Of a stretch of 31,201 bases of DNA, positions 7,980 through 16,829 are shown one piece after another. Within the stretch, counting starts at the first letter, position 1. Every line of letters starts with the position of its first letter. The translations under genes and the position numbers were made by a program. Source of the stretch: Paludibacter sp. UBA5753 (lineage in GTDB: Bacteria > Bacteroidota > Bacteroidia > Bacteroidales > Paludibacteraceae); NCBI GenBank assembly GCA_002427615.1, contig DIFH01000125.1, positions 30,737-61,937 on the forward strand, written 5' to 3'. The notes under the pieces are model-generated. The model was not told the origin of the DNA. It saw only the letters and a program-made list of their open reading frames with translations, and did no database searches.

Positions 7980-8819
7980 ATGGACTTTATTCAAGTAACT
8001 TTCTCCATTGAACCTTATGAGGAGTATATATGCGATGTGTTAGCATCTGAACTCGGTGAAATCGGTTTCGACAGTTTTGCGCCTGCCAAAACAGGCATAG
8101 ATGCTTTTATTCCCTCCGGTTTATTTAACGAAAATCAATTGAAAGAACTTTTGGCCGATTTTGTGTTTGAAGCTACCATCGACTACAAAGTTACGCAAAT
8201 TGAAACGAAAAATTGGAATGAAGAGTGGGAAAAACACTATTTTGAACCCATTGTCATTGGGAATGAATGTGTTATTCACAGTTCTTTTCATAAAAATATT
8301 CCTCAGGCAAAATATGATATAGTCATTGACCCGAAAATGGCTTTTGGAACAGGTCATCACGAAACCACCAGTTTGGTAATCGGGGAGCTTTTGAAAATGG
8401 ATGTTGAAGATAAAACTTTGCTTGATATGGGTTGTGGTACTGCGATATTGGCTATTCTGGCTGCAATGCGCGGAGCTAAAAATATAGTTGCTATCGATGT
8501 TGATAAATGGTGTACTGAAAATTCGGTGGAGAACGTCGAACTCAATCAGGTGAAAGGTATTGAAGTCAGACTTGGTGGAGCTGAGTTGCTCGATGGATTG
8601 CATTTCGATATTATATTAGCCAATATCAACCGGAATATTTTACTGACCGACATGGAAAAATATGCTGCTTGTTTGTCGAAAGGGGGAGAGTTGTATATGA
8701 GCGGATTTTATAAAGAAGACATCCCGCTTATCGAAGCCGAGGCTAACCGGAATAATCTTCAGCTAATTGATTACAAAGAGAAAAACAACTGGGTAGTGGT
8801 GAAAACGATTAAACAATGA
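7980..8819 (+). CDS. prmA: Ribosomal protein L11 methyltransferase
   Basis: PrmA is a cytoplasmic SAM-dependent enzyme that trimethylates lysines and the N terminus of ribosomal protein L11. The 279 residues show the two-part family layout: a small N-terminal substrate domain (MDFIQVTFSIEPYEEYICDVLASELGEIGFDSF) and a Rossmann methyltransferase domain. Diagnostic motifs are DPKMAFGTGHHETT, motif I LLDMGCGTAILAILAAMRGA, motif II IVAIDVDKWCTENSVENVELN, and ILANINRNILL in place of the usual catalytic loop. It has its own promoter and ends at a shared bidirectional terminator facing the kor operon, so it is a single-gene unit. Confidence 0.95.
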   Translation: MDFIQVTFSIEPYEEYICDVLASELGEIGFDSFAPAKTGIDAFIPSGLFNENQLKELLADFVFEATIDYKVTQIETKNWNEEWEKHYFEPIVIGNECVIHSSFHKNIPQAKYDIVIDPKMAFGTGHHETTSLVIGELLKMDVEDKTLLDMGCGTAILAILAAMRGAKNIVAIDVDKWCTENSVENVELNQVKGIEVRLGGAELLDGLHFDIILANINRNILLTDMEKYAACLSKGGELYMSGFYKEDIPLIEAEANRNNLQLIDYKEKNNWVVVKTIKQ

Positions 8820-8871
8820 ATTTATCCACCAAAAAAGAGTTCTACACATTAAAAAGGCGACTTTCTTATAA

Positions 8872-8907
8872 TAAAACGCTGTAAACATTTAAGTTTGCAG
8901 CGTTTTA
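8872..8907. terminator. Bidirectional terminator between prmA and the kor operon
   Basis: A 15-bp stem with one G-T pair (8872-8886 with 8893-8907) encloses a 6-nt loop. It has T-rich sequence on the plus side and an A-rich left arm that reads as T on the minus strand. It separates two convergent units that end at 8819 and 8915. Confidence 0.8.
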
Positions 8908-8914
8908 TTTCTTT

Positions 8915-9460
8915 TCAATTTACTTTTTTGATTAAATCCATTCCTATATGAATAGCTTTTTCGTTCATTTCCAGCAAATGGTGATGACGTTCGGGTAATG
9001 ATTTTTTAAGCCCTTTCAATACATTTTCAACCAAAACAATGGGTCTTATTTTCAGTAATCCGCCTAAAATAATCATGTTCATTGTTTTAGCGGCGTTGTT
9101 AGCATAAGCATATTCGGTTGCATCAATTCGGTAAACGTTGATGTCGGTTCGCGTAGGAAACTTGTGAAAACCATTCCCGTCAAAAATAAGCGTTCCTCCG
9201 GGCTTCACCTTGCTTTCGAAACGATCAAGCGAGGGTTGGTTTAAAACGATTGCTGTATCGTAGCTATTTAACACTGGCGAGCTGATTCGTTCGTCGCTCA
9301 GAATAACCGTTACATTGGCGGTTCCCCCACGTTGTTCAGGTCCATAAGATGGCATCCAGCTTACTTCCTGGTCTTGCATCAAACCTGAATATGCTAAAAT
9401 TTTACCCATTGAGAGAACTCCCTGTCCTCCAAATCCGGCTATTATGATTTCTTCTGTCAT
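8915..9460 (-). CDS. korC: 2-oxoacid:ferredoxin oxidoreductase, gamma subunit
   Basis: This is the gamma subunit of a thiamine-diphosphate enzyme that oxidatively decarboxylates a 2-oxoacid to its CoA ester while reducing ferredoxin. Its 181 residues carry the family start IIIAGFGGQGVLSMGKILAYSG, then SWMPSYGPEQRGGTANVTVILSDERISSPV and the NQPSLDRFESKVKPGGTLIFDGNG core. It is the last gene of a delta-alpha-beta-gamma operon. The gap to korB is 165 bp, long for an operon. It is filled with short AT repeats around ATTTACAAT (9469-9500) and has no obvious terminator. The substrate is not certain: 2-oxoglutarate or branched-chain 2-oxoacids are both possible. Confidence 0.9.
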   Translation of the reverse strand: MTEEIIIAGFGGQGVLSMGKILAYSGLMQDQEVSWMPSYGPEQRGGTANVTVILSDERISSPVLNSYDTAIVLNQPSLDRFESKVKPGGTLIFDGNGFHKFPTRTDINVYRIDATEYAYANNAAKTMNMIILGGLLKIRPIVLVENVLKGLKKSLPERHHHLLEMNEKAIHIGMDLIKKVN

Positions 9461-9625
9461 ATTATTTAATTTACAATTTTAGAATTTACAATGTACAATT
9501 GCATAAATGAATTCTTTGCTTTATCGGTCATTGCATGTGTGCAATTAAGAAAATATTGTTTATGTTCTGATTAACTAACTAAAAATTTAAAAAAGAACGG
9601 AGTCTTATTCAATTAATCAATCCGG

Positions 9626-10387
9626 TTAAATATTCTTTAAATCTCCCATTGGATATTCAGGGAACATATTATCAACCATCCAGTTATTCGATTCAGCCGG
9701 CGTCATTTTCCAACCGGAACTACAGGTTGAAACGACTTCAACTATCGAAGTTCCCTTATTAAGCATAGAATTTTCCAAGGCTTTTTGAATTGCCTTTTTA
9801 CACTTGCGGACAGATGCAACCGTATGAACCGCCTGACGCGTTACGTAACAGGTTCCTTCAAGTTGAGCCAAAAGATTGGTGATATTAAACGGATTACCGT
9901 TTCTTGGAATATCGCGTCCATTGGGCGAAGTAGATGACTTCATGCCTTTTAAAGTAGTGGGAGCCATTTGACCTCCAGTCATGCCATAAATTCCGTTGTT
10001 AATGAAAATGATAGCGATATTTTCACCCCTGTTGCAAGCATGGATGGTTTCGGCAGTTCCAATAGAAGCTAAGTCTCCATCGCCTTGGTATGTAAACACA
10101 TAACGATCTGGTAAAAGACGCTTTACTGCCGTTGCCAAAGCCGGTGCGCGGCCATGGGCAGCCTGCTGCCAGTCGATGTCGAGATATTGATAAGCAAAAA
10201 CGGCACATCCAACAGGTGCAATTCCAATGGTTTTGTCCTGAATGTCCATTTCTTCAATTATTTCACTAATTAATTTGTGTACAACGCCGTGACTACAACC
10301 CGGGCAATAGTGCATAGGGGTGTCATTCATAACTTTAGGTTTATCGAAAACCAAATTGGCGGGATTAATTATTTCGGATATATTCAT
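9626..10387 (-). CDS. korB: 2-oxoacid:ferredoxin oxidoreductase, beta (TPP-binding) subunit
   Basis: The beta subunit binds thiamine diphosphate. The conserved MHYCPGCSHGVVHKL (C28, C31) lies at the N terminus. The TPP/Mg motif is GDGDLASIGTAETIHACNRGENIAIIFINNGIYGMTGGQ. Next is TSPNGRD, then the C-terminal GTSIVEVVSTCSSGW stretch common to the Kor/Vor group. At 253 aa it has the short single-domain length expected of the four-subunit enzymes rather than the fused pyruvate:ferredoxin oxidoreductase. It is translated after korA across an 81-bp gap containing degenerate ATAAAGTT repeats. Confidence 0.92.
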   Translation of the reverse strand: MNISEIINPANLVFDKPKVMNDTPMHYCPGCSHGVVHKLISEIIEEMDIQDKTIGIAPVGCAVFAYQYLDIDWQQAAHGRAPALATAVKRLLPDRYVFTYQGDGDLASIGTAETIHACNRGENIAIIFINNGIYGMTGGQMAPTTLKGMKSSTSPNGRDIPRNGNPFNITNLLAQLEGTCYVTRQAVHTVASVRKCKKAIQKALENSMLNKGTSIVEVVSTCSSGWKMTPAESNNWMVDNMFPEYPMGDLKNI

Positions 10388-10468
10388 TTTATTTAGAGTT
10401 TATAAAGTTCATAAAGTTTGAAAAGTCAGGAAGTTTTGAAAAAACTTAGTCAACTTGTTCAAATTATT

Positions 10469-11572
10469 TTATTTAATCAGTTTATTTTTCAATGCTTCAA
10501 CTACTTCATCCGGCGTGGGTACGATTCCGCCCATACGCCCAAAGTATTCAACAGGTACTTTCCCGTTAACAGCCAATCGAACATCTTCAACCATTTGTCC
10601 GGCGTTCATTTCAACGGAAAGCATACCTTTTACTTTTTCGGCATATTTTTTCAATACTTCAATCGGGAAAGGATAAAGGGTGATAGGACGCAAAAGTCCG
10701 GCTTTGATTCCCTCTTTCTTTGCTAATTTAACCGCTTTCTGACAGATACGGGCGCTGATTCCAAAAGCTACGATCAGATATTCGGCATCATCGCAATCAA
10801 ATTCTTCAAACAATACTTCTTTTTTTTCAATTTCGCGGTAACGTGACTGCAAAAGTATATTGAGCTCTTCCATATCGTTTGCATCCATACGCAGTGAGTT
10901 GATTATATTCGGTTTACGGTCGGGCGTTTTGCCCAAAGTTGCCCAAGGTGCATTTTGTTTGATCTCTTCTTCAGTCCATCTGGGTTGAAAGGGAGGAAGC
11001 ACTACTTTTTCCATCATTTGACCAATGACCCCGTCGGCCAAAACCATAGTTGGAGTGCGGTATTTGAAAGCAAGATCAAAAGCCATAACGGTATAGTCGG
11101 CCATTTCCTGAACGGAAGCAGGCGCAAGGGTAATCATTTTATAATCGCCGTGCCCTCCGCCTTTAACAGTTTGAAAATAATCGGCCTGACTGGGTTGAAT
11201 TGTTCCTAATCCCGGACCTCCGCGCATCACGTTTACGATTACGCAAGGCAATTCGGCTCCTGCCATGTAAGAAATTCCTTCCTGCATTAAACTAATGCCC
11301 GGACTCGATGACGAGGTCATCGCTTTTTTGCCACAACCGGCGGCTCCGTAGACCATATTGATAGAAGCCGTTTCACTTTCGGCCTGTAATACTACCATTC
11401 CGGTGGTATTCCAGGGTTCGAGTTCCATAAGCGTTTCCATTATTTCCGATTGAGGTGTAATAGGATAACCGAAATATCCATCGCAACCACAGCGAATAGC
11501 TGCATGAGCAACTGCTTCGTTGCCCTTCATTAATCTAACTTCTTCTTTATTTTGTTTTTTATCTGTATTCAT
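10469..11572 (-). CDS. korA: 2-oxoacid:ferredoxin oxidoreductase, alpha subunit (KorA/VorB type)
   Basis: The alpha subunit carries the pyrimidine-binding and C-terminal domains of the oxidoreductase. Key segments are RLMKGNEAVAHAAIRCGCDG, GYPITPQSEIMETL, LQAESETASINMVYGAAGCG, MTSSSSPGISLMQEGISY and VMRGGPGLGTIQPSQADYFQ. The transketolase C-like part follows (about 240-367), ending in EYFGRMGGIVPTPDEVVEALKNK. The 367-residue length fits subunits usually named VorB (3-methyl-2-oxobutanoate) or KorA (2-oxoglutarate), and these names are often interchanged, so the substrate stays open. The first 12 residues are polar and could be dispensable, with relatives starting nearer EEVRLMKGNEA. Confidence 0.92.
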   Translation of the reverse strand: MNTDKKQNKEEVRLMKGNEAVAHAAIRCGCDGYFGYPITPQSEIMETLMELEPWNTTGMVVLQAESETASINMVYGAAGCGKKAMTSSSSPGISLMQEGISYMAGAELPCVIVNVMRGGPGLGTIQPSQADYFQTVKGGGHGDYKMITLAPASVQEMADYTVMAFDLAFKYRTPTMVLADGVIGQMMEKVVLPPFQPRWTEEEIKQNAPWATLGKTPDRKPNIINSLRMDANDMEELNILLQSRYREIEKKEVLFEEFDCDDAEYLIVAFGISARICQKAVKLAKKEGIKAGLLRPITLYPFPIEVLKKYAEKVKGMLSVEMNAGQMVEDVRLAVNGKVPVEYFGRMGGIVPTPDEVVEALKNKLIK

Positions 11573-11619
11573 TACTGATGTTTTTTAATTGATTTCGTTC
11601 AATTCCTGGTTTTTATTGT

Positions 11620-11847
11620 CTATTGAACCTTTACTTTGTAAACTGTTATACACGCATCGGGACATACATACGCACATGCCGCACATCCTGTACAAGATTC
11701 GGGATCGGACATGTTTGAAAAGTTAAATCCTTTTGAGTTTGCTTCGTTTGATAGAGATAAAACCGTTGATGGACAGGCTACAACGCATAAGTCGCATCCT
11801 TTACAACGCTCGGTATTTACCACTACTGCACCTTTAAATTTTGCCAT
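11620..11847 (-). CDS. korD: 2-oxoacid:ferredoxin oxidoreductase, delta subunit (2x[4Fe-4S] ferredoxin)
   Basis: This 75-residue ferredoxin-like subunit passes electrons from the thiamine enzyme to free ferredoxin. Two complete CxxCxxCxxxCP cluster motifs are visible: C15, C18, C21, C25 and C52, C55, C58, C62. It is the first gene of the minus-strand operon korD-korA-korB-korC. A near-match to the -7 box (CAAAGGTC at 11873-11880 on the plus strand) lies just upstream, without a clear -33 partner. Confidence 0.93.
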   Translation of the reverse strand: MAKFKGAVVVNTERCKGCDLCVVACPSTVLSLSNEANSKGFNFSNMSDPESCTGCAACAYVCPDACITVYKVKVQ

Positions 11848-11985
11848 TGTGTTTTAATTTTATATTGGTTTGCAAAGGTCATTAAAATTGCACTTAAAAA
11901 ATAAATGTGTGTATTTTTAAAATTATTTTACTTTGCTCCGAATTAGAATAAATGATTAGATTCTTGTTTATTATATTATAAATGA

Positions 11986-12756
11986 TTACTTTAATTTTTT
12001 TGAAAACATCCAACTCAGAAAATCGGGTTGTGCAAATGCATTGTCCCAACTATTATGCCCTACCCCCGGAAAAATAATTAATTCAACTGTTTGCGATCCG
12101 TTTGCTTTCAATTCCGTATAGGCATTTCGGGAATGTTCCGGTGAAACAACATCGTCTGCTGAGCCATGATAAATACGAATGGGCATTCTTTTTACTTTTT
12201 TGAGTCTGTCTAAACTTACCCCGCCGCAAATAGGAATGGCGGCTGCAAAGGTTTTAGGATAACGACATATTAAATCGTAGGTACCCATTCCGCCCATCGA
12301 AAGCCCCGACACATAAATCCTTTTTTTATCAACAGCCTCGTTTTTCTTTAATTCTTTTATCAAACGTATAACCATTTGCATTGGTTCAGTAGGTTTTTTT
12401 GTATTAACATAGCTGAATCCATCATTACGCGAATTAATAGGCGCCCAATATTGATTTTCGGGACATTGCGGGAATACAACAATAGCCGGGAATTTTGTCC
12501 TGTTTTCGGGATTGGCAAATAACGAAGAGCCATGAACGAGTTGCTTTTCGTTATCGTTACCACGTTCGCCTGAACCATGGAGAAACAATACCAATGGGTA
12601 TGATTTTGATGAATCGTAATTTTCGGGGTAGAGAATCCTGTAACGTAAGGTGTCGTTTTTGAAAATGTATTCCTTTTTCTGATAAAGTTCATTTTGAGCT
12701 CTTAGAATCATTACTGAAAAGAAAAGGATACATGAAATAAAAAATAGTTTTTTCAT
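11986..12756 (-). CDS. Secreted alpha/beta-hydrolase esterase (prolyl oligopeptidase/PHB-depolymerase-like)
   Basis: A signal peptide (MKKLFFISCILFFSVMILRA, residues 1-20) sends this 256-residue serine hydrolase across the inner membrane. The fold is clear from LVLFLHGSGERGNDNE (oxyanion-hole region, about 56-70). The nucleophile elbow is GLSMGGMG with S153, the acid is D201 in YHGSADDVV, and the base is H234 in FPGVGHNSW. Related proteins include carbohydrate and feruloyl esterases and dienelactone-hydrolase-like enzymes of Bacteroidota, but the substrate cannot be read from the sequence. No polysaccharide-utilisation genes adjoin it. The 290 bp upstream (12757-13047) hold no convincing gene. 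A TAATTTTG -7 box (minus strand, 12922-12915) is possible. Confidence 0.87.
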   Translation of the reverse strand: MKKLFFISCILFFSVMILRAQNELYQKKEYIFKNDTLRYRILYPENYDSSKSYPLVLFLHGSGERGNDNEKQLVHGSSLFANPENRTKFPAIVVFPQCPENQYWAPINSRNDGFSYVNTKKPTEPMQMVIRLIKELKKNEAVDKKRIYVSGLSMGGMGTYDLICRYPKTFAAAIPICGGVSLDRLKKVKRMPIRIYHGSADDVVSPEHSRNAYTELKANGSQTVELIIFPGVGHNSWDNAFAQPDFLSWMFSKKLK

Positions 12757-13047
12757 TTAATTAATAAATTTATTATCAGGTTGAAAAACAGAACTTCTAT
12801 TGTTGCTTGTTTTGTTGTCAACTTTTTGGCATTTATTTTTTCAAACTTTATTGCAAAGGAAAATAATTATTGCACAAAAAGCAAGAAAGTGGGGAATAAA
12901 CCTCGATATAGGGACAAAATTAATTTATTTGGGATAAACCATAGTCTTTTTAATGCCTGTTTTTAGATTTATTCACTCTTTAATATGTGTATATTTATTC
13001 AATAGTTCTACAAAAATAAAATATTTGTTTCTAATTTTCCCTATTAT

Positions 13048-13515
13048 CTACCAATTTTTATAAGAATGTTTACTCAGGTAGCTGTTGTAATATCGTTTAT
13101 TTCCGGTAATTTCTTCCCCCAGCCATTCGGGTTTTTTAAATAATTCATTTTCAGAACCAAGTTCCAGTTCGGCAATTGTCAAACCTTCATTGTCGCCATG
13201 GAACTCATCGACTTCGAATGTTTTGTCGTTGAATTCAATTTCATAGCGTGTTTTGTCAATTATTCCGTTTTCGCAAAGGAGTAACAATTGGCGGGCATCA
13301 CTGGCATTAATTTCTTTTTCCCATTCGAAGCGGCTCAACCCCGATTCGTTACTGTTGCCTTTTATCGTAATAAAGCCTTTTTCTCCTTTTAGGCGGATAC
13401 GCACGGTTCGCTCCGGTACGGAGGATAAATATCCCTGCGTGATATGGTACGATTTATGGGCAAATTGTTTGTATTCGCCGGTTACCAGGAATTTACGTTC
13501 TATTTCGATATTCAT
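13048..13515 (-). CDS. CYTH domain-containing protein (triphosphate tunnel metalloenzyme family)
   Basis: CYTH proteins hydrolyse or cyclise triphosphorylated substrates inside an eight-stranded tunnel. Bacterial single-domain members often act on inorganic triphosphate. The diagnostic ExExK signature is at the N terminus (E4, E6, K8 in MNIEIERKFLV). The expected basic and acidic strands follow: TVRIRLKGEKGFITIKG, RFEWEKEIN, KTRYEIEFNDKTFEVDEF and LTIAELELGSENE. I start at 13515 (155 aa) because the signature normally begins at residue 1-4. An upstream ATG at 13548 would add 11 unmatched residues. It follows the AddB-like gene by 45 bp on the same strand, so the two are probably co-transcribed. 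Confidence 0.9.
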   Translation of the reverse strand: MNIEIERKFLVTGEYKQFAHKSYHITQGYLSSVPERTVRIRLKGEKGFITIKGNSNESGLSRFEWEKEINASDARQLLLLCENGIIDKTRYEIEFNDKTFEVDEFHGDNEGLTIAELELGSENELFKKPEWLGEEITGNKRYYNSYLSKHSYKNW

Positions 13516-13560
13516 GTTTTTTTTGATATGATTTATTTTAAGCATCAATTAATTAATTCA

Positions 13561-16437
13561 TTATCTGTTACATACTCCTATATATGGACAGTATTTGCAG
13601 GGTTCGTTACTTGTTGATTGTACAAAAGGCACAGCTGGATCGAATATTTCCTCGAGACAGGCTGTTAAGCGTGTACGGAATTCCTCCTCAAACTCTGCAA
13701 AATCATCGACTACAATGTTGGTTTTACTATCGGGTCTAAAGCGCATTTCGGTTACAAAGCCTTCTTTAAACACATCGCGCATATAATAAATGCCGGGAGT
13801 TATGGTTTTGCCTTCTGCTTCTTTTTGGTAAAAAAGTCCGTACAGGAAAGTCTGCAAAACATATTTTGGTCGTTTATCATTGTTGTGCTCAAATACTTCG
13901 TCCCAACTGCGGAATTCGAGTTTACCGCTGCCGGTTTTATAATCGAGGATGCGGATGCGGCCTTCTTTTTCGTCAATCCGATCGATAAAACCCTTCAGAT
14001 TGACGTCTCCTTTCGAAATGGGATAACGTATTTTGCAACGTTTTTCGGAATCGATATAACGGAATGGTGCATATTGTTTGTCGGTTCGGAGCACTTGCAG
14101 GATATATTTACGGATAACACGTGCAATTAACAGGTTGTTCCCTTCAAGCGCCAGGCTTTCATCATATTTTTTTTTGAAATATTTTTCACAAAATGCCCGG
14201 TTAATTTGGTTGTCAATATGTAGGGTTTTGACTATCAGCTTATTGAATTCATCCGGTTGAATCATTTTTCCCTTATAGGGTTGATACAGATATTCCATGG
14301 TGGCATGAAACAGGGTGCCAAACATATTGTCCTCGATGGTTTCTTTTACTTCGTCAATCTGCTCCACATTTTCTACCTGTGTGAGGTAGAACTGCAACGG
14401 ACACTCTATATAACTCTTTATCGAACTGGCTGATAGCGATTTGGCATTTTCTTCTTCTGAAAGAAAAAGTTCCAGCTTGCGTATCACTTCCGGTGTTTTG
14501 TCGATCTGTATTTTTTGCGGATTATCGAACGAAATGTCATAAGAAACGGTTTTCCGTTGAATTCTGACGCCGTAATGATAATGCAGTTGATGTATAAATC
14601 TGCTCACTTCGCCCGTTTGTACGCCTTCGGTGCGCGAATCGTAAAGAAAAAAGATACGTTTGACCCTGTGGATAAGCCGGTAAAAATTGTAAGACGTAAT
14701 GGCATCATAATGTTCAAAAGTAGGTAAATCGAAGCCCCGACGCAGATTATAAGGTATAAAACTGTTCGATTGGCTTTTTTTAGGAAAGACTCCCTCATTG
14801 AATGAAGTGATAATCAGATTTTCGAAATCCAGTCCACGTGTTTCGAGCATGCCCATCACCTGCAATCCGTCCAACGGTTCGCCCACGAAAGGAATGGAAA
14901 TGCCGGCAGTTAACTGACGTGTGAGTCGCATCAGTGTATCCATATTCATTTCAATTTCGGCCGGCATATTTTTCATAATCTCCACCATGCGGTTGATGGT
15001 GATATAGTATTGATACAGGAAGTCTGATTCAGTGTCATAACTTCGCGATTCATCGGATGAATGTTGCCATCCTTTTTGCAGTTGACGGATAATATCGAGC
15101 AAATAGGGCAGAAAAGTTTTTACATCCGATTGAGGGCAAAATATAACTGAGAGTAGTTCGTTTTTTTTCAGTTCGTTGGCATCGACATAAATCCAATTGT
15201 TTTCAGACATTTTCCGACTGATATTTTGCGCTTCATTCCCGCAAAGTATGGCAATATACTGATGATTAAGTATATTGGATACCGTTTGATGATAAAAACT
15301 TGCTTTATTGCCTGAGACGCGTACCCGGCGTTGAAGTTCAAAAATATGTTCGATCAGTCCCGAAACGGGTGTAGCGCTTAACGGGAATCCCATGGTAACG
15401 TTCACCTTCCGTATCTGTTCGGGGATGGAATGAAGGAGGGAAACGAGTAAACTTTCGTCGGGCAAAACCACGGCTGTGTTTATCCAGTTGTCGTTGTTAT
15501 CGTTTTCGGGATAAAGTTTATTCAGAATGGAAAAAACCTGCTTAGCCTGACCCACAGCCGAAGGTACGGCTATTAATTCAATTTCCTTGTTATTCAGCGA
15601 TTCCACAAAGGGTTCGATAACAAACTTTGAAGGGAAAATATGGATATTTTCAGCATAGAATATGGACGCAGGATTGTCCGTATCACGCAATTCATCGGCT
15701 TCGTAATCCCAGTAAAAATCAGCCTGACCACGTTTCTGCAGTTCTACCATCAACTTTCGTTCACAAGGATTGAGTGCATTGAATCCGATAAATACGAATT
15801 GTTTATTTTCCCATTCCGTAATATCTTCTTTGCGATGAAGCCTGTTGGCCACATCGCGGCATATCATACCTTCGGTGGCTGTTCCTTCGGCTGTCAGTTC
15901 TTTGTTAAACTGCTCATATACGGGATATAATATTTTCCACGTGGCTATGAAATCTTCCGAAGTTTTACCTTCAGTAACGGGCACAAAATTTTTCCAAAAT
16001 TGCCGGATGGTTTCGATCTGTTTTTCGGAATAGATATTAAATAGCCGGTCTATTTCTTTCAGTTCGGTAATATTGGTAAATAACTGCCGGGCATCGACAA
16101 GATATTTATCCACATCCTCGAAATCGGACAACAACATTTCGCCCCAAAAAACAAATGAGTCAAAACTTTCGTCACTTCCGCTTAGTTCTTTGTAAATACG
16201 GTAAAGCCGGAACAAATTGCTTAGCCGGTCGGCAATTTGCCACGACGAGGCAGATGCAAAACATTCGTTGATAGTAAGTATTTCAGGAGAAAAGAGCGGT
16301 TTGTCGGCAATGGAGGCTAAATAACGCCGGAAAAACAGCCCTGCCCGTCGATTGGGGAAAACGAAGGTGAAACGGCTGATTTCAGAGTCGTATTTTTCAT
16401 AGTAAGTTTGTGCTATGCGGTAGAGAAATGAAGCCAT
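13561..16437 (-). CDS. AddB-like PD-(D/E)XK nuclease subunit of a RecBCD/AddAB-type helicase-nuclease
   Basis: This large protein (958 aa) matches the Bacteroidota AddB-like subunit, which partners a UvrD-type AddA in double-strand-break end resection. The N-terminal helicase-like part starts MASFLYRIAQTYYEKYDS and has FTFVFPNRRAGLFFRRYL where a Walker A would lie, with no GKT/S, so this half probably cannot hydrolyse ATP. The C-terminal nuclease domain shows ASSIKSYIECPLQFYL, the catalytic ILDYKTGSGK, and CKYCPYIGVCNR at the extreme end. The first Cys plus the last three form the AddB-type iron-sulphur staple. I use the ATG at 16437, since the ORF's extra nine residues from 16464 do not fit. 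No addA lies in the window. Confidence 0.88.
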   Translation of the reverse strand: MASFLYRIAQTYYEKYDSEISRFTFVFPNRRAGLFFRRYLASIADKPLFSPEILTINECFASASSWQIADRLSNLFRLYRIYKELSGSDESFDSFVFWGEMLLSDFEDVDKYLVDARQLFTNITELKEIDRLFNIYSEKQIETIRQFWKNFVPVTEGKTSEDFIATWKILYPVYEQFNKELTAEGTATEGMICRDVANRLHRKEDITEWENKQFVFIGFNALNPCERKLMVELQKRGQADFYWDYEADELRDTDNPASIFYAENIHIFPSKFVIEPFVESLNNKEIELIAVPSAVGQAKQVFSILNKLYPENDNNDNWINTAVVLPDESLLVSLLHSIPEQIRKVNVTMGFPLSATPVSGLIEHIFELQRRVRVSGNKASFYHQTVSNILNHQYIAILCGNEAQNISRKMSENNWIYVDANELKKNELLSVIFCPQSDVKTFLPYLLDIIRQLQKGWQHSSDESRSYDTESDFLYQYYITINRMVEIMKNMPAEIEMNMDTLMRLTRQLTAGISIPFVGEPLDGLQVMGMLETRGLDFENLIITSFNEGVFPKKSQSNSFIPYNLRRGFDLPTFEHYDAITSYNFYRLIHRVKRIFFLYDSRTEGVQTGEVSRFIHQLHYHYGVRIQRKTVSYDISFDNPQKIQIDKTPEVIRKLELFLSEEENAKSLSASSIKSYIECPLQFYLTQVENVEQIDEVKETIEDNMFGTLFHATMEYLYQPYKGKMIQPDEFNKLIVKTLHIDNQINRAFCEKYFKKKYDESLALEGNNLLIARVIRKYILQVLRTDKQYAPFRYIDSEKRCKIRYPISKGDVNLKGFIDRIDEKEGRIRILDYKTGSGKLEFRSWDEVFEHNNDKRPKYVLQTFLYGLFYQKEAEGKTITPGIYYMRDVFKEGFVTEMRFRPDSKTNIVVDDFAEFEEEFRTRLTACLEEIFDPAVPFVQSTSNEPCKYCPYIGVCNR

Positions 16438-16501
16438 ATTTGATTGATAAATGATAATTAACAAATAATAGTTTGATTATAAGCACAATATTAATGTTGT
16501 T

Positions 16502-16509
16502 CAAACCTA
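16502..16509 (-). promoter_or_regulatory. Candidate -7 box for the addB-CYTH operon
   Basis: CAAACCTA on the plus strand reads TAGGTTTG on the minus strand, a full match to TAnnTTTG. It lies 65 bp upstream of the addB start. No clear -33 element was found. Confidence 0.4.
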
Positions 16510-16658
16510 TTAAATGTAAATTATCTTCTCCTTTTTTCGATGTGCTAAGTTAGTAAACAATCCGGAAAAGACAATGAAAACAAGGAATAAAAAAAGTCTT
16601 GTCTTTGTTTTGTTGCAAATTGCTGGGTTATTAGCCTCAAAATAGAAATTTGTTCCCC

Positions 16659-16693
16659 TTTTTCAATCCAGAAAACCAGTCAGGATTGAAAAA
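16659..16693. repeat. Perfect 11-bp inverted repeat
   Basis: TTTTTCAATCC (16659-16669) and GGATTGAAAAA (16683-16693) are exact complements around a 13-nt spacer. Neither strand has a T tract after it, so it is not an ordinary terminator. It lies 41 bp upstream of the ppnP-remnant promoter and in front of the divergent addB operon. The rest of 16510-16733 shows nothing else. Confidence 0.65.
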
Positions 16694-16733
16694 TATGAGA
16701 ATTAAAATCTTTTACTTGAAAAAAAATATATAG

Positions 16734-16764
16734 TTGGGTCATTTACTTTAAAATTCTACCTTTG
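16734..16764 (+). promoter_or_regulatory. Intact promoter in front of the ppnP remnant
   Basis: TTG at 16734-16736 and TACCTTTG at 16757-16764 are separated by 20 bp and fit the Bacteroidota promoter well. The start codon of the truncated gene is 66 bp downstream of the -7 box. Confidence 0.65.
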
Positions 16765-16829
16765 TGCTGCTTTAAAGATTGATTACAACTGACCAAGAAG
16801 ACCTATTTTTTAAAACAACTTGTATTATT

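Noticed and set aside
8121..8603. 160-residue minus-strand frame opposite prmA
   Set aside because: It lies wholly antisense to a clear PrmA with all motifs, and its composition is Phe/Ser/Asn-rich shadow sequence.
12781..12966. 61-residue plus-strand frame between the esterase and CYTH genes
   Set aside because: The N terminus is hydrophobic, but there is no promoter or ribosome site and the composition is that of AT-rich spacer.
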